From: Alisma plantago-aquatica
Taxonomy: Eukaryota > Streptophyta > Magnoliopsida > Alismatales > Alismataceae
Assembly: GCA_963693085.1 (NCBI GenBank)
Contig: OY856412.1
Location: 1,058,302,244-1,058,366,243, forward strand
Reading direction: 5' to 3'
Length of the DNA: 64,000 nt
Shown piece after piece: positions 48,901-60,007 of this stretch; the stretch's first letter is position 1; each line of letters opens with the position of its first letter. The notes under the pieces were generated by a model, which saw only the letters and a list, made by a program, of their open reading frames with translations, was not told where the DNA came from and did not search any database. The translations under genes were made by a program, and so were the position numbers.

Positions 48901-49065
48901 CATCATAAATTTACAAGTGATTGTAGTCATTTTATAAAATATTAGCATGTGCATTTTCTGTTACAGATCTTTACAACTCAGCCTTACACACATGTGGACT
49001 TGGATGAATTCTGAGAAGAATGGTCAGAGTCTTTTATAAATGAAGTTGATATAGCATTGGATTAA
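45922..49065 (+). pseudogene. CACTA second gene: transposase_24-like, DUF8039-like, Ulp1-type protease
   Basis: Eleven exons with GT..AG borders can be traced: 45922-46206, 46323-46526, 46642-46875, 46976-47332, 47448-47698, 47781-48049, 48137-48310, 48387-48497, 48579-48654, 48785-48886, 48967-49065. Exons 1-4 give transposase_24-like text (KDHKKRVLQRCGVRWRGFKK, WKRFVAARRSEEFQ, GGYAFCRQLQ, then EHPGRVRGLGAGIGFKSYFG). Exon 5 gives a DUF8039-like block (VYNLGGTLHCQKITDD to MVGWPRHLVI). Exons 6-10 give a C48 (Ulp1) peptidase: IEDVNEYFSDAFKYF, catalytic His in ARHWELVV (CAT 48394-48396), Asp in YYLDPMGK, and Cys in DWSCGYYV (TGT 48812-48814). Breaks: a frameshift near 47000 and stops at 48180, 48851 and 49012. 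Exon borders are by eye. The family would remove SUMO-like modifiers; its role in transposition is not known. Confidence 0.82.
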
Positions 49066-49309
49066 ATATGTCGGCTCCATTTATGTATGTGGTTTGAGTA
49101 CTCTTTCATATTTACTTTTGTATCTGTCATCTCAGACTTGCACTCTATCATTTTGTAAATTATGATGTGATTATGAATCATTTTTGTTATGAATGTGTGG
49201 TTTTGAATGGTGACGGTTGAGCATCAATGCTCCCCTCTCCCAGAATATATGAATCTTCTTGTTCTTCTATTCTATATCAATTTCTACAGAAATTTATAAA
49301 AAAAATCGT
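49066..49309. other. Downstream region of the second CACTA gene
   Basis: AT-rich and non-coding, probably the 3' untranslated region and terminator of the Ulp1-type gene. The right palindrome array begins at about 49310. Confidence 0.4.
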
Positions 49310-49897
49310 AACTTCTAGCGTCGGTTTTTTAAATAACCGACCCTAAAGATTGAATTCAGTGTACACTCTTCGGTCGAGAAAATTTTCGACCGAAATATAA
49401 CTTCTAGCATCGGTTTTTGTACAAAACCGACTCTAAATGTCTTATATAAGGTCGGTTATTTACAAAAACTGACCTTAAAGATTGAATAAACATTTTTAGT
49501 GTACCCCTCGGTCGACAAGTTTGTCAACCGAAATATTTTCGGTCGACAATTTTCTCGACCGAGTATTACACTGAAATGTTTATTCAATCTTTAGGGTCAG
49601 TTATTTCAAAAAAACTGACCCTGTAAACTCTCTCGGTCGAGAAAATTATTGACAGAAAAACTTTCGGTCGACAATTTTCTCAATTGAGACTGTTTATAGG
49701 GTCGGTTTTTTTCGAATAACCGACCTTACAGGCTCCTTTTTGCTCACCTAGGTCAGAATTTTTACAACCTTTTATGTCGGTGTTTACTCTGTAAGGTCGG
49801 TTTTATTTGGTTAAATAAACCGACGCTATAGAGAAAATTCTATAGCGACGGCCACTTAGGCGTCGGTTAAAAACTGACGCTGCAGGCTTAAAAAAAC
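49310..49897. repeat. CACTA right subterminal array
   Basis: Family II pairs such as CTAGCGTCGGTTTTTT..AACCGACCCTA (49316-49346), AGGTCGGTTATTT..ACTGACCTTA (49450-49475) and TAGGGTCGGTTTTTTTCG..AACCGACCTTA (49696-49725), with family I-like copies TCGGTCGAGAAAATTTTCGACCGA-type at 49370-49393, 49509-49530 and 49543-49562. The family I spacer differs from the left side (GAGAAAATTTTC versus GACAATATTGTC). The last two pairs before the end use GCGTCGGTTAAAAACTGACGC. Confidence 0.88.
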
Positions 49898-49926
49898 TGA
49901 CGCTACAGACCATTCATGTACTAGTG
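49898..49926 (-). repeat. CACTA terminal inverted repeat, right
   Basis: The reverse complement starts CACTAGTACATGAATGG. It is followed outside by the TTT duplication. Confidence 0.9.
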
Positions 49927-49929
49927 TTT

Positions 49930-51457
49930 ACTCGTTTCATGTCTGTGAGCACAGGTACACGATAATGATGGGGAAATGGGGTTAATCAGATAAACCCTGA
50001 CCTTAGTTGGATTTTCCAAGTGATTGCACATGTTTTAGGGAATTTCTCAAAGTTTCTGAAAGGAACATGCCATGTCATTTGTTGAAAATGATGTGTTAAA
50101 TTTTAGACACATAAAGTTCCTCCCTGATGAACAACAACACGTTGTATCTCTCAGATGACACATTGTGTCCCTTCATTTAAAGATTTTTCCCAAGTCCCTG
50201 TCTGGCAACACAACATGTGTATTAGCACACAAAATGTTCAATTTTTCTAGATTTTCCAAATCTCCACCAAGTATCACCAACATGTTGTGTCATCCAACTG
50301 ACATGTCATGCACCCTTCGAGTGGGGTAGTTCCACCTTCAGTTATTCAGGGTGATACACTGTTTCATTTCACAGACACATCATGTCGCTGACAATTTTTG
50401 TACATTTTGAGAGAAACCATGCCTCATTTTTAAAAATGGAAGGACACTTGTGGGAAAGTTATCCCTCTTCATCTGAAGGACTTTTTGACCAGATAGTAGA
50501 CCAGAGGAGAAAGGAGGTGATTTTGGAGAAGACACGACGATTACTCAAGAGAGAAACTCTTCTCTATTCCATTTCTCTTGGACTGCAACAAAGACTTCTC
50601 CATTCCATTTCAACCACTCAGGAGAGAAGGTTGTTGGAGCAGGAGTAGTTGCAAGGATGAAAATTCATCTTCTATCTAGAGTTCCTATTTGTTCTTCCAC
50701 TCTGACAGATTCCTTTGTTAATTCCCCTTCTCTACTCATGTTTTACTCCATGATTTACAGCTTGTACCTGTACTTCATCACTATGTGCAAGTAGAACTTC
50801 ATTCCTTTGGCATGGGAGAGTACCCCCCATGTCATAACTTACATGAACTCAGATTCAATACTTAATGCTAGTTGATTTACTATTCCAAGATATGTTTTGG
50901 TTCTTATTTGCTTGCTTGCAGGGTTGGCCATCCTACTTGCATGTTGTATGCTTCTTTCTATAATGTTGGAAGATATATTAAGAAGTGAGGAATAGCTATC
51001 TTGGCAACAAATCCTTGAGTGCGGGAGTATCTGGGATTGTTTTGAGGATCCAAGGATTGTAGTTTAAAACTAAGAAAAAGCATGCTATGTGGAGTTAGAA
51101 TTGTATCACATCATTGGAAGGTGTGTTATAAAGGAAAACTCCTTTGTATGATTGACTAGTATGTTTGAATTTTGTGGTTGTATGTAAGCTGTGATGTGGA
51201 AGTAAAATCACATATCCAAAATCCTATTAGTTTGATCTTAATTATCCTCTAATTGATTGGCATTTACTACTTTATTTTAAATTGTTAATTAGTTTAATAC
51301 AAAACCAATCATCATTTTGTAACTAATCTGCAATGTTGAAAGTTTAATACTCTTACACCTAGCATTGTGTTGTTGTTTGGATGACCCCGATAATACTACA
51401 TGCACCCATATACTTTCAAGGTAGTGTTCGAGTTTATAAATTTAAGACTTTAATACA
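49930..51457 (+). repeat. Athila 3' LTR, part after the CACTA insertion
   Basis: Resumes with ACTCGTTTCATGTCTGTG, matching ACTCATTTCATGTTTGTG at 21222. It continues colinearly with the 5' LTR to ..AAGACTTTAATACA. Its last 160 bp are also the left end of the 6-kb duplicated unit. Confidence 0.9.
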
Positions 51458-52673
51458 TGGAAAATAGTTATGTATAAGTGTGGAAACCCTTACTAAAGGA
51501 TTTTGGTATCTTTGTGTTGATCTAGGATCAAGGATAAGGTATATGCATGCACTCAATTTTTTTGGTCTTTCTTATTAATGAAATCATTATTTCCCTTATG
51601 AGACCTCTATTCTAAATAGGATTATCCTTTGTTTTAACTCTTATGATCTTTTCATACTTCTTTTAATTTTGGGATTACTCCTTAATGGTTTAGCAAAATT
51701 ATATGAAATCATTGTTGATGATGCTCTAACCTAAATATGTTATACATGGATGCTCTCATACCTTTTTATCCAATTGAAACTTAAATTGGTGAATATACAT
51801 ATTTCCGCCCTATTTTAACATGTATAGTGGACTAAAATTAATTGGAGTAGTTATTCTTCTTTACTACCATAACATTAGCACATGTGTATTCCAAATTGTA
51901 TATTCTTTTCCACTAATTTATATATAGGCACACATGTTTCCACCAAGGTGTGCATTTTCCACCCAATACTTTTGTCTTGAGATTTATAAGTCTCATCCCT
52001 GCTTAAATAATATTATTCTTTTTGTTTTGACATGCAATGCTTATGTTTCTAATATTATTGATGTGAAATTATTGTGGCAAGAATCTCTTTTGCTAATCAT
52101 CTTCAATTTTATTAAATTTCTCATCTATTTGACATGTTAAATCTTTTGTAAGTATTGTGTTTTGGACTAGCTTGTTATTTTAACCTTCCTATTTGGACTC
52201 TTCTTAATTGTTCATATTTTCCATAAATAATGCCTAAATGTGTTTTACCCAGCACATACTACTTTATGTTAATTGCCCTTCTCTTTATTTTCCCTTATTT
52301 TGGGTGTTATCTTCAACCCACCCAGATTCAGAAGTCAAGGAGCAAGATCTTAGAGAAGCTGGTGAGGTATAGTTGTTTAGGGGATTCTAAGATGGTCAAG
52401 TTTCTAGTTGCAACTGGTCTATTTAGTTAAAATTTCCTATTTTTTTGCTATCACTTTTAGGTCAAATGTCAAACAATTACAAATTTGATAATAGTTTTGC
52501 TTACCTTTCCACTTCTATATTACTTTGTTATTTACCATACTTGTTGAGTAATTAGCATGCACCCATTTTACTTCTACAAATTTTATATTGTGGTTCTGTG
52601 GATGGATTTTGTATCTTTATTTTTCATAATAAGTATGGAGTGTATCCCCTCTTGGGTCCCACTCCCTACAAGA

Positions 52674-52686
52674 TGGTATAAGAGCA
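52674..52686 (+). promoter_or_regulatory. Primer-binding site of element C, copy 1
   Basis: TGGTATAAGAGCA, close to the initiator-Met site TGGTATCAGAGCA, three bases after the LTR end at 52670. Unit 2 has the same site at 58704-58716. Confidence 0.75.
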
Positions 52687-52789
52687 TGTTTGAAGTTGTA
52701 AATGACTACCTCAAAATTTTTCATCATATGTTTCCCTTATAGTTACACCCACATTCTAGGGCAAACAACTCGCTTGAGGACACCAGTGT

Positions 52790-53960
52790 TGCTTCCACGT
52801 TTGATGTCATGGAGGGGTACTCTACAATAAGGAACCCATGTTAAGGCATTTTGTTATTGAAACTCCTATTGAACAACTCGAGCTCTCAAGTTATGCATGT
52901 AGCTTAGCATGTTATCAAATTTTCTACCATTCCTCCAGAGCAAGAGTTAGTCTGGCTACAATAGTATCTCACCATGACAATGGTGGGAAAGTTGAATACC
53001 ACTCATATTTCTATCAATCAAATAGAGCACTCCTTAACCGACTCTCGAAGATGAAACCACCCTACTTTGAGGGTTAAAGTGTTGAAGACATTTGATACGG
53101 CATATGACTAGGTTCTGGACTCAGAAACAACTTTGAGGGTATGGAATACCCTCCTCATCAGAAGGTATGGTTCACCTCATATGTGTTGTATGGACTAACA
53201 TATGTTTAGTGGAATGAGATAGCCTATTCCATGACACCTCCATCTTATTTTGGGAACAACTCTTGGCGCTTTTTCATGAGAAATACATATGTTCTTCCGC
53301 TCTAGGTAAGATAGAAGTGGGGTTCTATATCTTGTAGTAGGGTTCTTTTAGGGTCCCTACTTATTTACAAAAGTATCTTTTGCTTGAGAGTTACACTACT
53401 AGAATGCAAGAGGGTCATAGGGTTGCACTATTCATGGAAGGGATGAACTACTACATGGGTCACACTCTAGTTCCACAACTCACTTTCACCTTCAAATAAA
53501 TGGTTTATAAAGTCCTAGTAGATGAACTTGGACCTAGTTTTAAGCTCCATTAAATAATTATAAGAAGAATAGCTTCAGTGGTGATCAATAGTGTGATAGG
53601 TGCCATCAGTGTTTCTGCCATCACCCTCCAGGTAAGTGCCTCTGAGTGAAGAATGATACACTGAGAAATGACATGCAAGTGATATGTCACTAGTGGGATA
53701 CACTGGCCGCATCAGGCCTCAGCGCCCTCATCTTCAATAATTCCTAGATATAGCCTAATAGTCAAAACAACAACCAAACTATATCCAAATAAAACTCCCA
53801 TGGATTGCACCCACCAGTTGAGAGGCATGTTGGTCACATCTTGCCATGGATGTTTTGGATGTTGGGAGATGATAATGAAGTAATTGTACGCACCATATGT
53901 TCAAAATTTGCATCTTATTAAAGCGTTGTTTGACTCTGGATTTCAAATACCTTAATATCT
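52790..53960 (+). pseudogene. Chromovirus-like gag and protease start, copy 1
   Basis: A frame at 52838-53077 ends FYQSNRALLNRLSKMKPPYF followed by EG. Beyond it, in shifting frames, come YDWVLDSE-like, RVWNTLLIRRYGSPHMC, LFHEKYICSSALGKIEVGFY, LQKYLLLESYTTRMQEGHRV and ALFMEGMNYYMGHTL, the layout of a Ty3 chromovirus gag. A knuckle-like CDRCHQCFCHHPPGKC follows near 53590-53640, and protease ALFDSG near 53923-53940. It is full of stops. Confidence 0.65.
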
Positions 53961-53978
53961 TCCAAACTTGTTAAAATG

Positions 53979-55600
53979 TGATGTGCACAAATCATATCAC
54001 TTTTTGGACCATTTTTTGGATGCACTTTTCATTCATTTTGACCATAATTCCATTCTCAATAATGCTAGATTTCTCAATTTTTAGTTGTTTTACTTGTTTT
54101 GTGTTTGTGAACATAGGTACATGACTATGGCGAGGAAATGGGGTCAATCCAACCAAAGTCTGATGTTAGTTGGATTCCTCAAGAGACTGTGCATATCACA
54201 GAGGATTTCTTGAAGTTTGTGTAGGGAACACGGTGTGTGTGTTTTAGCACACTGTGTGTGAATTTATATATGGATTCCATTCTCCTTGAAGAGAAGAGAC
54301 ATTATGTGTCTCTCATACCACACGTCGTGTCCAATGAGTCAAATGTTCTCTCCAGAAGTTCTACTAAAAGACACGTTGTGTGCTTATTAGCACACATCAT
54401 GTTCAATTAGATTAGATTTACCCAGGTCCTCTCCAACTTTCAGCAACATGGTGTGTCTCTCAAACGACACGACATACACTCTTCGAACAAGGCAATCTTA
54501 ATGTTAGTTACTTAAGGTGACACACAGTGTGTCTTCCTAGACATGTTGTATCATAGTTGATTTCTAGAGATTTTCAAAATAATTGTTCCTCATTTTTAAA
54601 TATGAAATCCCACACAAGGGTCATTTATCTCTTGTCATTTGAAATACTTTTCGACCAGAGAACATACCAGAGAAGAGGATAGGCAATTTTGGGTAAGAAG
54701 AGGTGGTTTCTTGGGAGAGAACCTCTTTTTACTCATTTATCCTTCAAGGATTGCAGTAGAAGCTTCTCTTCTCCACTTCAGCCACTCAGGAAAGAAGGTT
54801 GTTGGAGAAGAATCACCAGCAAGGGTGTAATTTTGTCTTGAAACTAGATTTCTTCTTTGTTCCTTAGATTTCCTTTATTCTTTCTTTCTCTATCCATGCT
54901 TAACTCCTAAATATATAGCATGTACTTGTATTTCACCATCATGAGAGAGTAGAGTCATTTCTTGGGCATGGAGGTGGGGGTTAATTCCCATGTTATAACA
55001 TTATTAAATGCATATTTCATTTCTAATTCTAGTTGTTTCACTGTTCTAAGGTTCGTTGATGTTTAATTCTTCTTACATGTTTTGTTGGCCACTTTGTAAG
55101 TTTGAATTTTTCTTTTTGTATAATCTGGGAATATATTTATAGGAGTAAGGATATATGCCTTAGTTGCACTACCTTGACCACATGAATGGCTAAGATGTGT
55201 TGGGGAACCAAAGTCTATAGTCTGAATTATCCATGGGAGTGGTAAGCAAAGTAAGGATTTTTCTACATTACCGGGAGGTGAATATAGGATACAGATCTCC
55301 CTTGTGATTATATCCAACATCCTTTACTTTTCTTATTCTTCATGTTATGATATGGATGTAAAATCCTATCCTCAAGAATCCTTAATCCAATACAATCATT
55401 AATACAAGTGAATTCTACTTAGTTGCTTTCTCTAGTTTCTAGTGTTAAAATCAAATCAACATTTGAAGTTGAATTAGATTGTTGAAGACTAACACTCTTG
55501 TGTCTAATGATATCCTACTCCTTGGACAACCTCAAAAGTACTACACGCACCCGTATACTTGTCGGTAGTGTTCGAGTTATAAATTTAAGAATTTCGCACA
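53979..55600 (+). repeat. 5' LTR of the pol-deleted Athila, copy 1
   Basis: Starts TGATGTGCACAAATCA and ends ..AATTTCGCACA, with the same start and end style as 21107-22745. It contains many short ACACGTTGTGTG- and CACACTGTGTGT-like words. The sequence after it (AACAAGTCGCTTCCTGGAAG) is a corrupted priming site. Confidence 0.82.
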
Positions 55601-55859
55601 GGATAACAAGTCGCTTCCTGGAAGCATCGATATTATTTTTTTGGAGTAAGAAGTGTTAATTAGCAAGCGAGACTAGATCACACCACCATTCATCATTCCA
55701 TCATCATTGTTCTAATCCACCACATTCTCCATTGTTTTTTCAGTGTTTCTCACCCACTTGTGGAATTGTAGGACTGCGTGTGACGTTCAAAACATGGTCT
55801 TTAGCCATCTGTATTCTTAGACCCAGAGATCAAACGTACCTTGAGCAGCCATAGATGAG

Positions 55860-57300
55860 CAAGGAGGAGTGAAAGCTATTCCAAATTGGAGTGTTCACCT
55901 TCATCTTCACCACCATCTTCACCAGACCACCAAGAACCAATCATGGAAGACAATCATCCTCTTAAGGACTTTGCCATTCCTACAACTATAAATATTAATA
56001 GGCATATCAACATCCCATAGATCAAGGAAAATGATGTCTCCATCAGCCTGACTATCATGCAGTTGATTCAGCAGAACAATTTTGGAGGGACTCCCATGGA
56101 GGATCCTAACTTGCATAGATCTGAATTTCTAGAATATTTGAACACTTTCAACATTAATGGTGTTACTCCTAATGGTATTTGTTTATTGTTATTTCCATTT
56201 TCTTTGAGGGACAGAGCCAAGATGTGCATATCTTCTTTGGAAAGGAACTCTATAAGCAACTAGGAGGAAATATTGAAAGCTTTTCTTCCTAAATATTTTC
56301 CACCAAGCAAGAGAGACTAGTTGAGAAGCCAACTTACAAATTTTTCACAAAGAGATGGAGAAACTCTCTATGACACATGGGTGATATTCAAGGACCTTCA
56401 GTGTCTTTGTCGTCACCATGGCCTTAGTAAGTGGCTACTCCTTCATACTTTCTACAATATGTTGTTTTACAACACCATGATGTCTATAGATATTGTAGCC
56501 AATGGATCTCTAATGAATAAATATTATAGGGAATCTTACGAAATTGTTGAAGACATGGCAATCAACCATTGACAATTGAGTTATGAGAGGAGCAATCAAT
56601 CATCCTCAACCTCTATTTCTTTCAGTAAACAAGTCATCTGATATTTTGTTGATGTTTTAGACCTAATTTCGGTCAATTTGGATGCTCTCACGTAGAAATT
56701 TGAGAAGTTTAACACTCAACCAGTTTGACCCGTAAACCTATTTTTGATGCAAATCAAGCACTAGGGCAGGTAGCTTCATCAAGATACCCTTCTTTTATTC
56801 CTTTCGATGGGACTATGGAGAAATGCAATATTGTATGAAAATATGGTAATAAACACCTCTAGAACCCATACTCCAACTCACACAACTTAGGTTAGAGAGG
56901 CCACCCTGATTTTTCTTACTGCAATAATAACACTCAAAATCCTCAACCACTTCTAAAACAATCAACCACAACCTGTTGGAAATAGTCCCAATTCAAGCAA
57001 AAATCCTCCAGGATTCAATAATAATAATCGGGGTTCCAACCAACTTCTTTCATCTGCAAAACCCAACCTTGAGTCACTTTTGGAGAATTTTATATCATGT
57101 CAAATAAAGAAAAATGAGGAATTTCTCCAACAGGGACAACTAATGAAAGACACCGCCCAGCAAGTTTCTAAAAAATTGGATGGAATTTCCAATCACACAA
57201 ATATGTCTGAAAATCAAGTTGCTCAACAAGCCCTTGCCAATAATCAATCTCCAGGATCTCTTCCAGCCATCCAAAATTGAACCCAAAAGATAAAAGAGAA
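55860..57300 (+). pseudogene. Athila-like gag, copy 1
   Basis: MEDNHPLKDF begins at 55943. Then NFGGTPMEDPNLHRSEFLEY and LLFPFSLRDRAKMCISSL (56081-56240), then LRSQLTNFSQRDGETLYDTW, LLHTFYNMLFYNTMMSIDIV and YYRESYEIVEDMAINH (56321-56572), then an N/Q-rich spacer and NLESLLENFISCQIKKNEEF..QQVSKKLDGI (57070-57190). In-frame stops after NIP, SISN and SKRD are shared with copy 2. Confidence 0.8.
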
Positions 57301-57621
57301 TTTTGTTGCATCCAACTCCTTCTTTGGAACACACTGAGGAAGAAGAATGAAGAGTGTTACTCTGGACTCTAAATGTAGGACCTTGTGGGAGTTGACCCCA
57401 GAATTGGGTTAGGTTTCATTTTATGCACATCATTGCTACCCAAGTAATTTGGAAAGTTTAATCCAAAACCATTCATAATTTTGTAACTAATCTACATTGT
57501 TGAAAGTTTAATACTCTTACACCTAGCATTATGTTGTTGTTTGGATGACCCCAATAATACTACATGCACCCATATACTTTCAAGGTAGTGTTCGAGTTTA
57601 TAAATTTAAGACTTTAATACA

Positions 57622-60007
57622 TGGAAAATAGTTATGTATAAGTGTGGAAACCCTTACTAAAGGATTTTGGTATCTTTGTGTTGATCTAGGATCAAGGATA
57701 AGGTATATGCATGCACTCAATTTTTTTGGTCTTTCTTATTAATGAAATCATTATTTCCCTTATGAGACCTCTACTCTGAATAGGATTATCCTTTGTTTTA
57801 ACTCTTATGATATTTTCGTACTTCTTTTAATTTTGGGATTACTCCTTAATGGTTTAGCAAAATTATATGAAATCATTGTTGATGATGCTCTGACCTAAAT
57901 ATGTTATGCATGCATGCTCTCATACCTTTTTATCCAATTGAAACTTAAACTGGTGAATATACATATTTCTGCCCTATTTTAACATGTACAGTGAACTAAA
58001 ATTAATTGGAGTAATTATTCTTCTTTACTACCATAACATTAGCACATGTGTATTCCAAATTGTATATTCTTTTCCACTAATTTATATATAGGCACACATG
58101 TTTCCACCAAGGTGTGCATTTTCCACCCAATACTTTTGTCTTGAGATTTATAAGTCTCATCCCTGCTTAAATAATATTATTCTTTTTGTTTTGACATGAG
58201 TGCTTATGTTTCTAATATTATTGATGTGAAATTATTGTGGCAAGAATCTCTTTTGTTAATCATCTTCAATTTTATTCAATTTCTCATCTATTTGACATGT
58301 TAAATCTTTTGAAATTATTGTGTTTTGGAATAGCTTGTTATTTGAACCTTCCTATTTGGACTCTTCTTAATTGTTCATATTTGCCATAAATAATGCCTAA
58401 ATGTGTTTAGGGGATTCTAAGATGGTCAAGTTTCCAGTTGCAACTTGTCTATTTAGTTAAGATTTCCTATTTTTTTGCTATCACTTTTAGGTCAAATGTC
58501 AAACAATTACAAATTTGATAATAGTTTAGCTTACCTTTCCACTGCTATATTACTTTGTTATTTACCATACTTGTTGAGGAATTAGCATGCACCCATTTTA
58601 CTTCTACAAATTTTATATTGTGGTTCAGTGGATGGATTTTGTATCTTTATTTTTCATAATAAGTATGGAGTGGATCCCCTCTTGGGTCCCACTCCCTACA
58701 AGATGGTATAAGAACATGTTTGAAGTTGTAAATGACTGCTCAAAAATTTCCATCATATGTTTCCCTTATAGTTAGACCCACGTTCTAGGGGAAACAACTC
58801 GCTTGAGGACACCAGTGTTGCTTCCACATTTGATGTCATGGAGGGGTACTCTACAATAAGGAACCCATGTTAAGGCATTTTGTTGTTGAAACTCCTATTG
58901 AACAACTCGAGCTCTCAAGTTATGCATGTAGCTTAGAATGTTATCAAATTTTCTACCATTCCTCTAGAGCAAGAGTTAGTCTGGCTACAATAGTTTCTCA
59001 CCATGACAATGGTGGGAAAGTTGAATACCACTCATATTTCTATCAAGCAAATAGAGCACTCCTTAACCGACTCAGGAAGATGAAACCACCCTACTTTGAG
59101 GGTTAAAGTGTTGAAGACAGTTGATACGGCATATGACTAGGTTCTGGACTCAGAAACACCTTTGAGGGTATGGAATACCCTCCTCATCAGAAGGTATGGT
59201 TTACCTCATATGTGTTGGATGGACTAACATATGTTTAGTGTAATGAGATAGCCTATTCCATGACACCTCCATCTTATTTTGGGAACAACTCTTGGAACTT
59301 TTTCATGAGAAATACATATGTTCTTCCGCTCTAGGTAAGACAGAATCGGGGTTCTATATCTTGTAGTAGGGTTCTTTTAGGGTCCCTACTTATTTACAAA
59401 AGTACCTTTTGCTTGAGAGTTACACTACTAGAATGCAAGAGGGTCATAGGGTTGCACTATTCATGGAAGGGATGAACTACCACATGGGTCACACTCTAGT
59501 TCCACAACTCACTTTCACCTTGAAATAAATGGTTGGTAAAGTCCTAGTAGATGAACTTGGCCCTGGTTTTAAGCTCCATTAAATAATTATAAGAAGAATA
59601 GCTTCAGTGGTGATCAATAGTGTGATAGGTGCCATCAGTGTTTCTGCCATCACCCTCCAGGTAAGTGCCTCTGAGTGAAGAATGATACACTGAGAAATGA
59701 CATGCAAGTGATATGGCACTAGTGGGATACACCGGCCACATCATGCCTCAGCGCCCTCAGCTTCAATAATTCCTAGATCTATCCCAATAGTTAGAACAAC
59801 AACCAAACTATATCAAAATAAAACTCCCATGGATTGCACCCACCAGTTGAGAGGCATGTTGGTCACATCTTGCCATGGATGTTTTGGATGTTGGGAGATG
59901 ATAATGAAGTAATTGTACACACCATATGTTCAAAATTTGCATCTGATTAAAGCTTTGTTTGACTCTGGATTTCAAATACCTTAATATCTTCCAAACTTGT
60001 TAAAATT
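57622..60007 (+). mobile_element. Chromovirus-like element C, copy 2
   Basis: Duplicate of 51458-53978 inside unit 2. The LTR ends at 58700, the priming site is TGGTATAAGAACA at 58704-58716, and the gag frame is at 58867-59106. It lacks the 133 bp present at 52246-52378 of copy 1. Confidence 0.7.
58820..59990 (+). pseudogene. Chromovirus-like gag and protease start, copy 2
   Basis: The same gag remnant as at 52790-53960, with the same stop after FEG (59104-59106) and the same later frame breaks. It reads NRLRKMKPPYF where copy 1 has NRLSKMKPPYF. Confidence 0.65.

Larger units (their letters stand above)
37046..49926 (+). mobile_element. CACTA (En/Spm) transposon, 12,881 bp
   Basis: The left end is CACTAGTATGGAAATGG and the right end is ..CCATTCATGTACTAGTG, giving an 8-bp perfect CACTAGTA terminus inside a roughly 29-bp imperfect inverted repeat (19-20 matches). 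The 3-bp duplication TTT lies at 37043-37045 and 49927-49929. Removing the element restores GTTGTCTTTACTCGTTTC, equivalent to GTTGTCTTCACTCATTTC in the 5' LTR, which proves the boundaries. It carries subterminal palindrome arrays, TNP2-like transposase, a transposase-24/DUF8039/Ulp1 gene and a third gene. All genes are on the plus strand and all are broken. Confidence 0.96.
21107..51457 (+). mobile_element. Athila-type Ty3/gypsy element with five nested or serial insertions
   Basis: The LTRs (21107-22745, and 36934-37045 joined to 49930-51457) are each about 1.63-1.64 kb. Between them in order are a tRNA-Asp-like priming site, gag, protease, reverse transcriptase, RNase H, integrase and a long 3' non-coding region ending in a purine-rich tract. 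Solo LTR B splits gag from protease, an RTE tail splits RT, and a CACTA transposon splits the 3' LTR. Without insertions the element would be about 11 kb. The LTRs are visibly diverged, so the insertion is old. The left flank is TGTAT; no matching right duplication is evident at 51458. Confidence 0.88.
51458..53978 (+). mobile_element. Chromovirus-like element C, copy 1 (partial LTR, PBS, gag, protease start)
   Basis: 51458-52670 is the 3' part of an LTR. It shares its end (GGTCCCACTCCCTACA) and internal blocks such as CCACCAAGGTGTGCATTTTCCACC with solo LTRs A and B. A priming site follows at 52674-52686, then a gag remnant, then the protease motif LFDSG near 53926-53940. A second Athila-like LTR starts directly after at 53979, so the rest is missing. 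The left end is truncated or merged with the Athila LTR end. Confidence 0.7.
51295..57458 (+). repeat. Tandem duplication unit 1 (6164 bp)
   Basis: It begins inside the Athila 3' LTR (after AGTT at 51291-51294) and ends in the internal region of a second Athila-like element. It is repeated head to tail at 57459-63477 with high identity throughout. The junction shares AGTT with both parent sequences. Confidence 0.93.
53979..57458 (+). mobile_element. Pol-deleted Athila-like element, copy 1 (5' LTR and gag)
   Basis: The 5' LTR is 53979-55600, followed by a gag region to about 57300 and then directly by the post-integrase block GACTCTAAATGTAGG..CTTGTGGGAGTTGA, which lies after integrase in the 21-51 kb Athila (34654-34693). 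Protease, RT, RNase H and integrase are absent. The 3' LTR is cut off by the duplication junction at 57458. Confidence 0.8.

Noticed and set aside
51458..51462. Right target duplication for the 21107-51457 Athila
   Set aside because: The left flank is TGTAT but the right flank is TGGAA; the boundary merges with element C and the duplication unit, so no duplication can be claimed.
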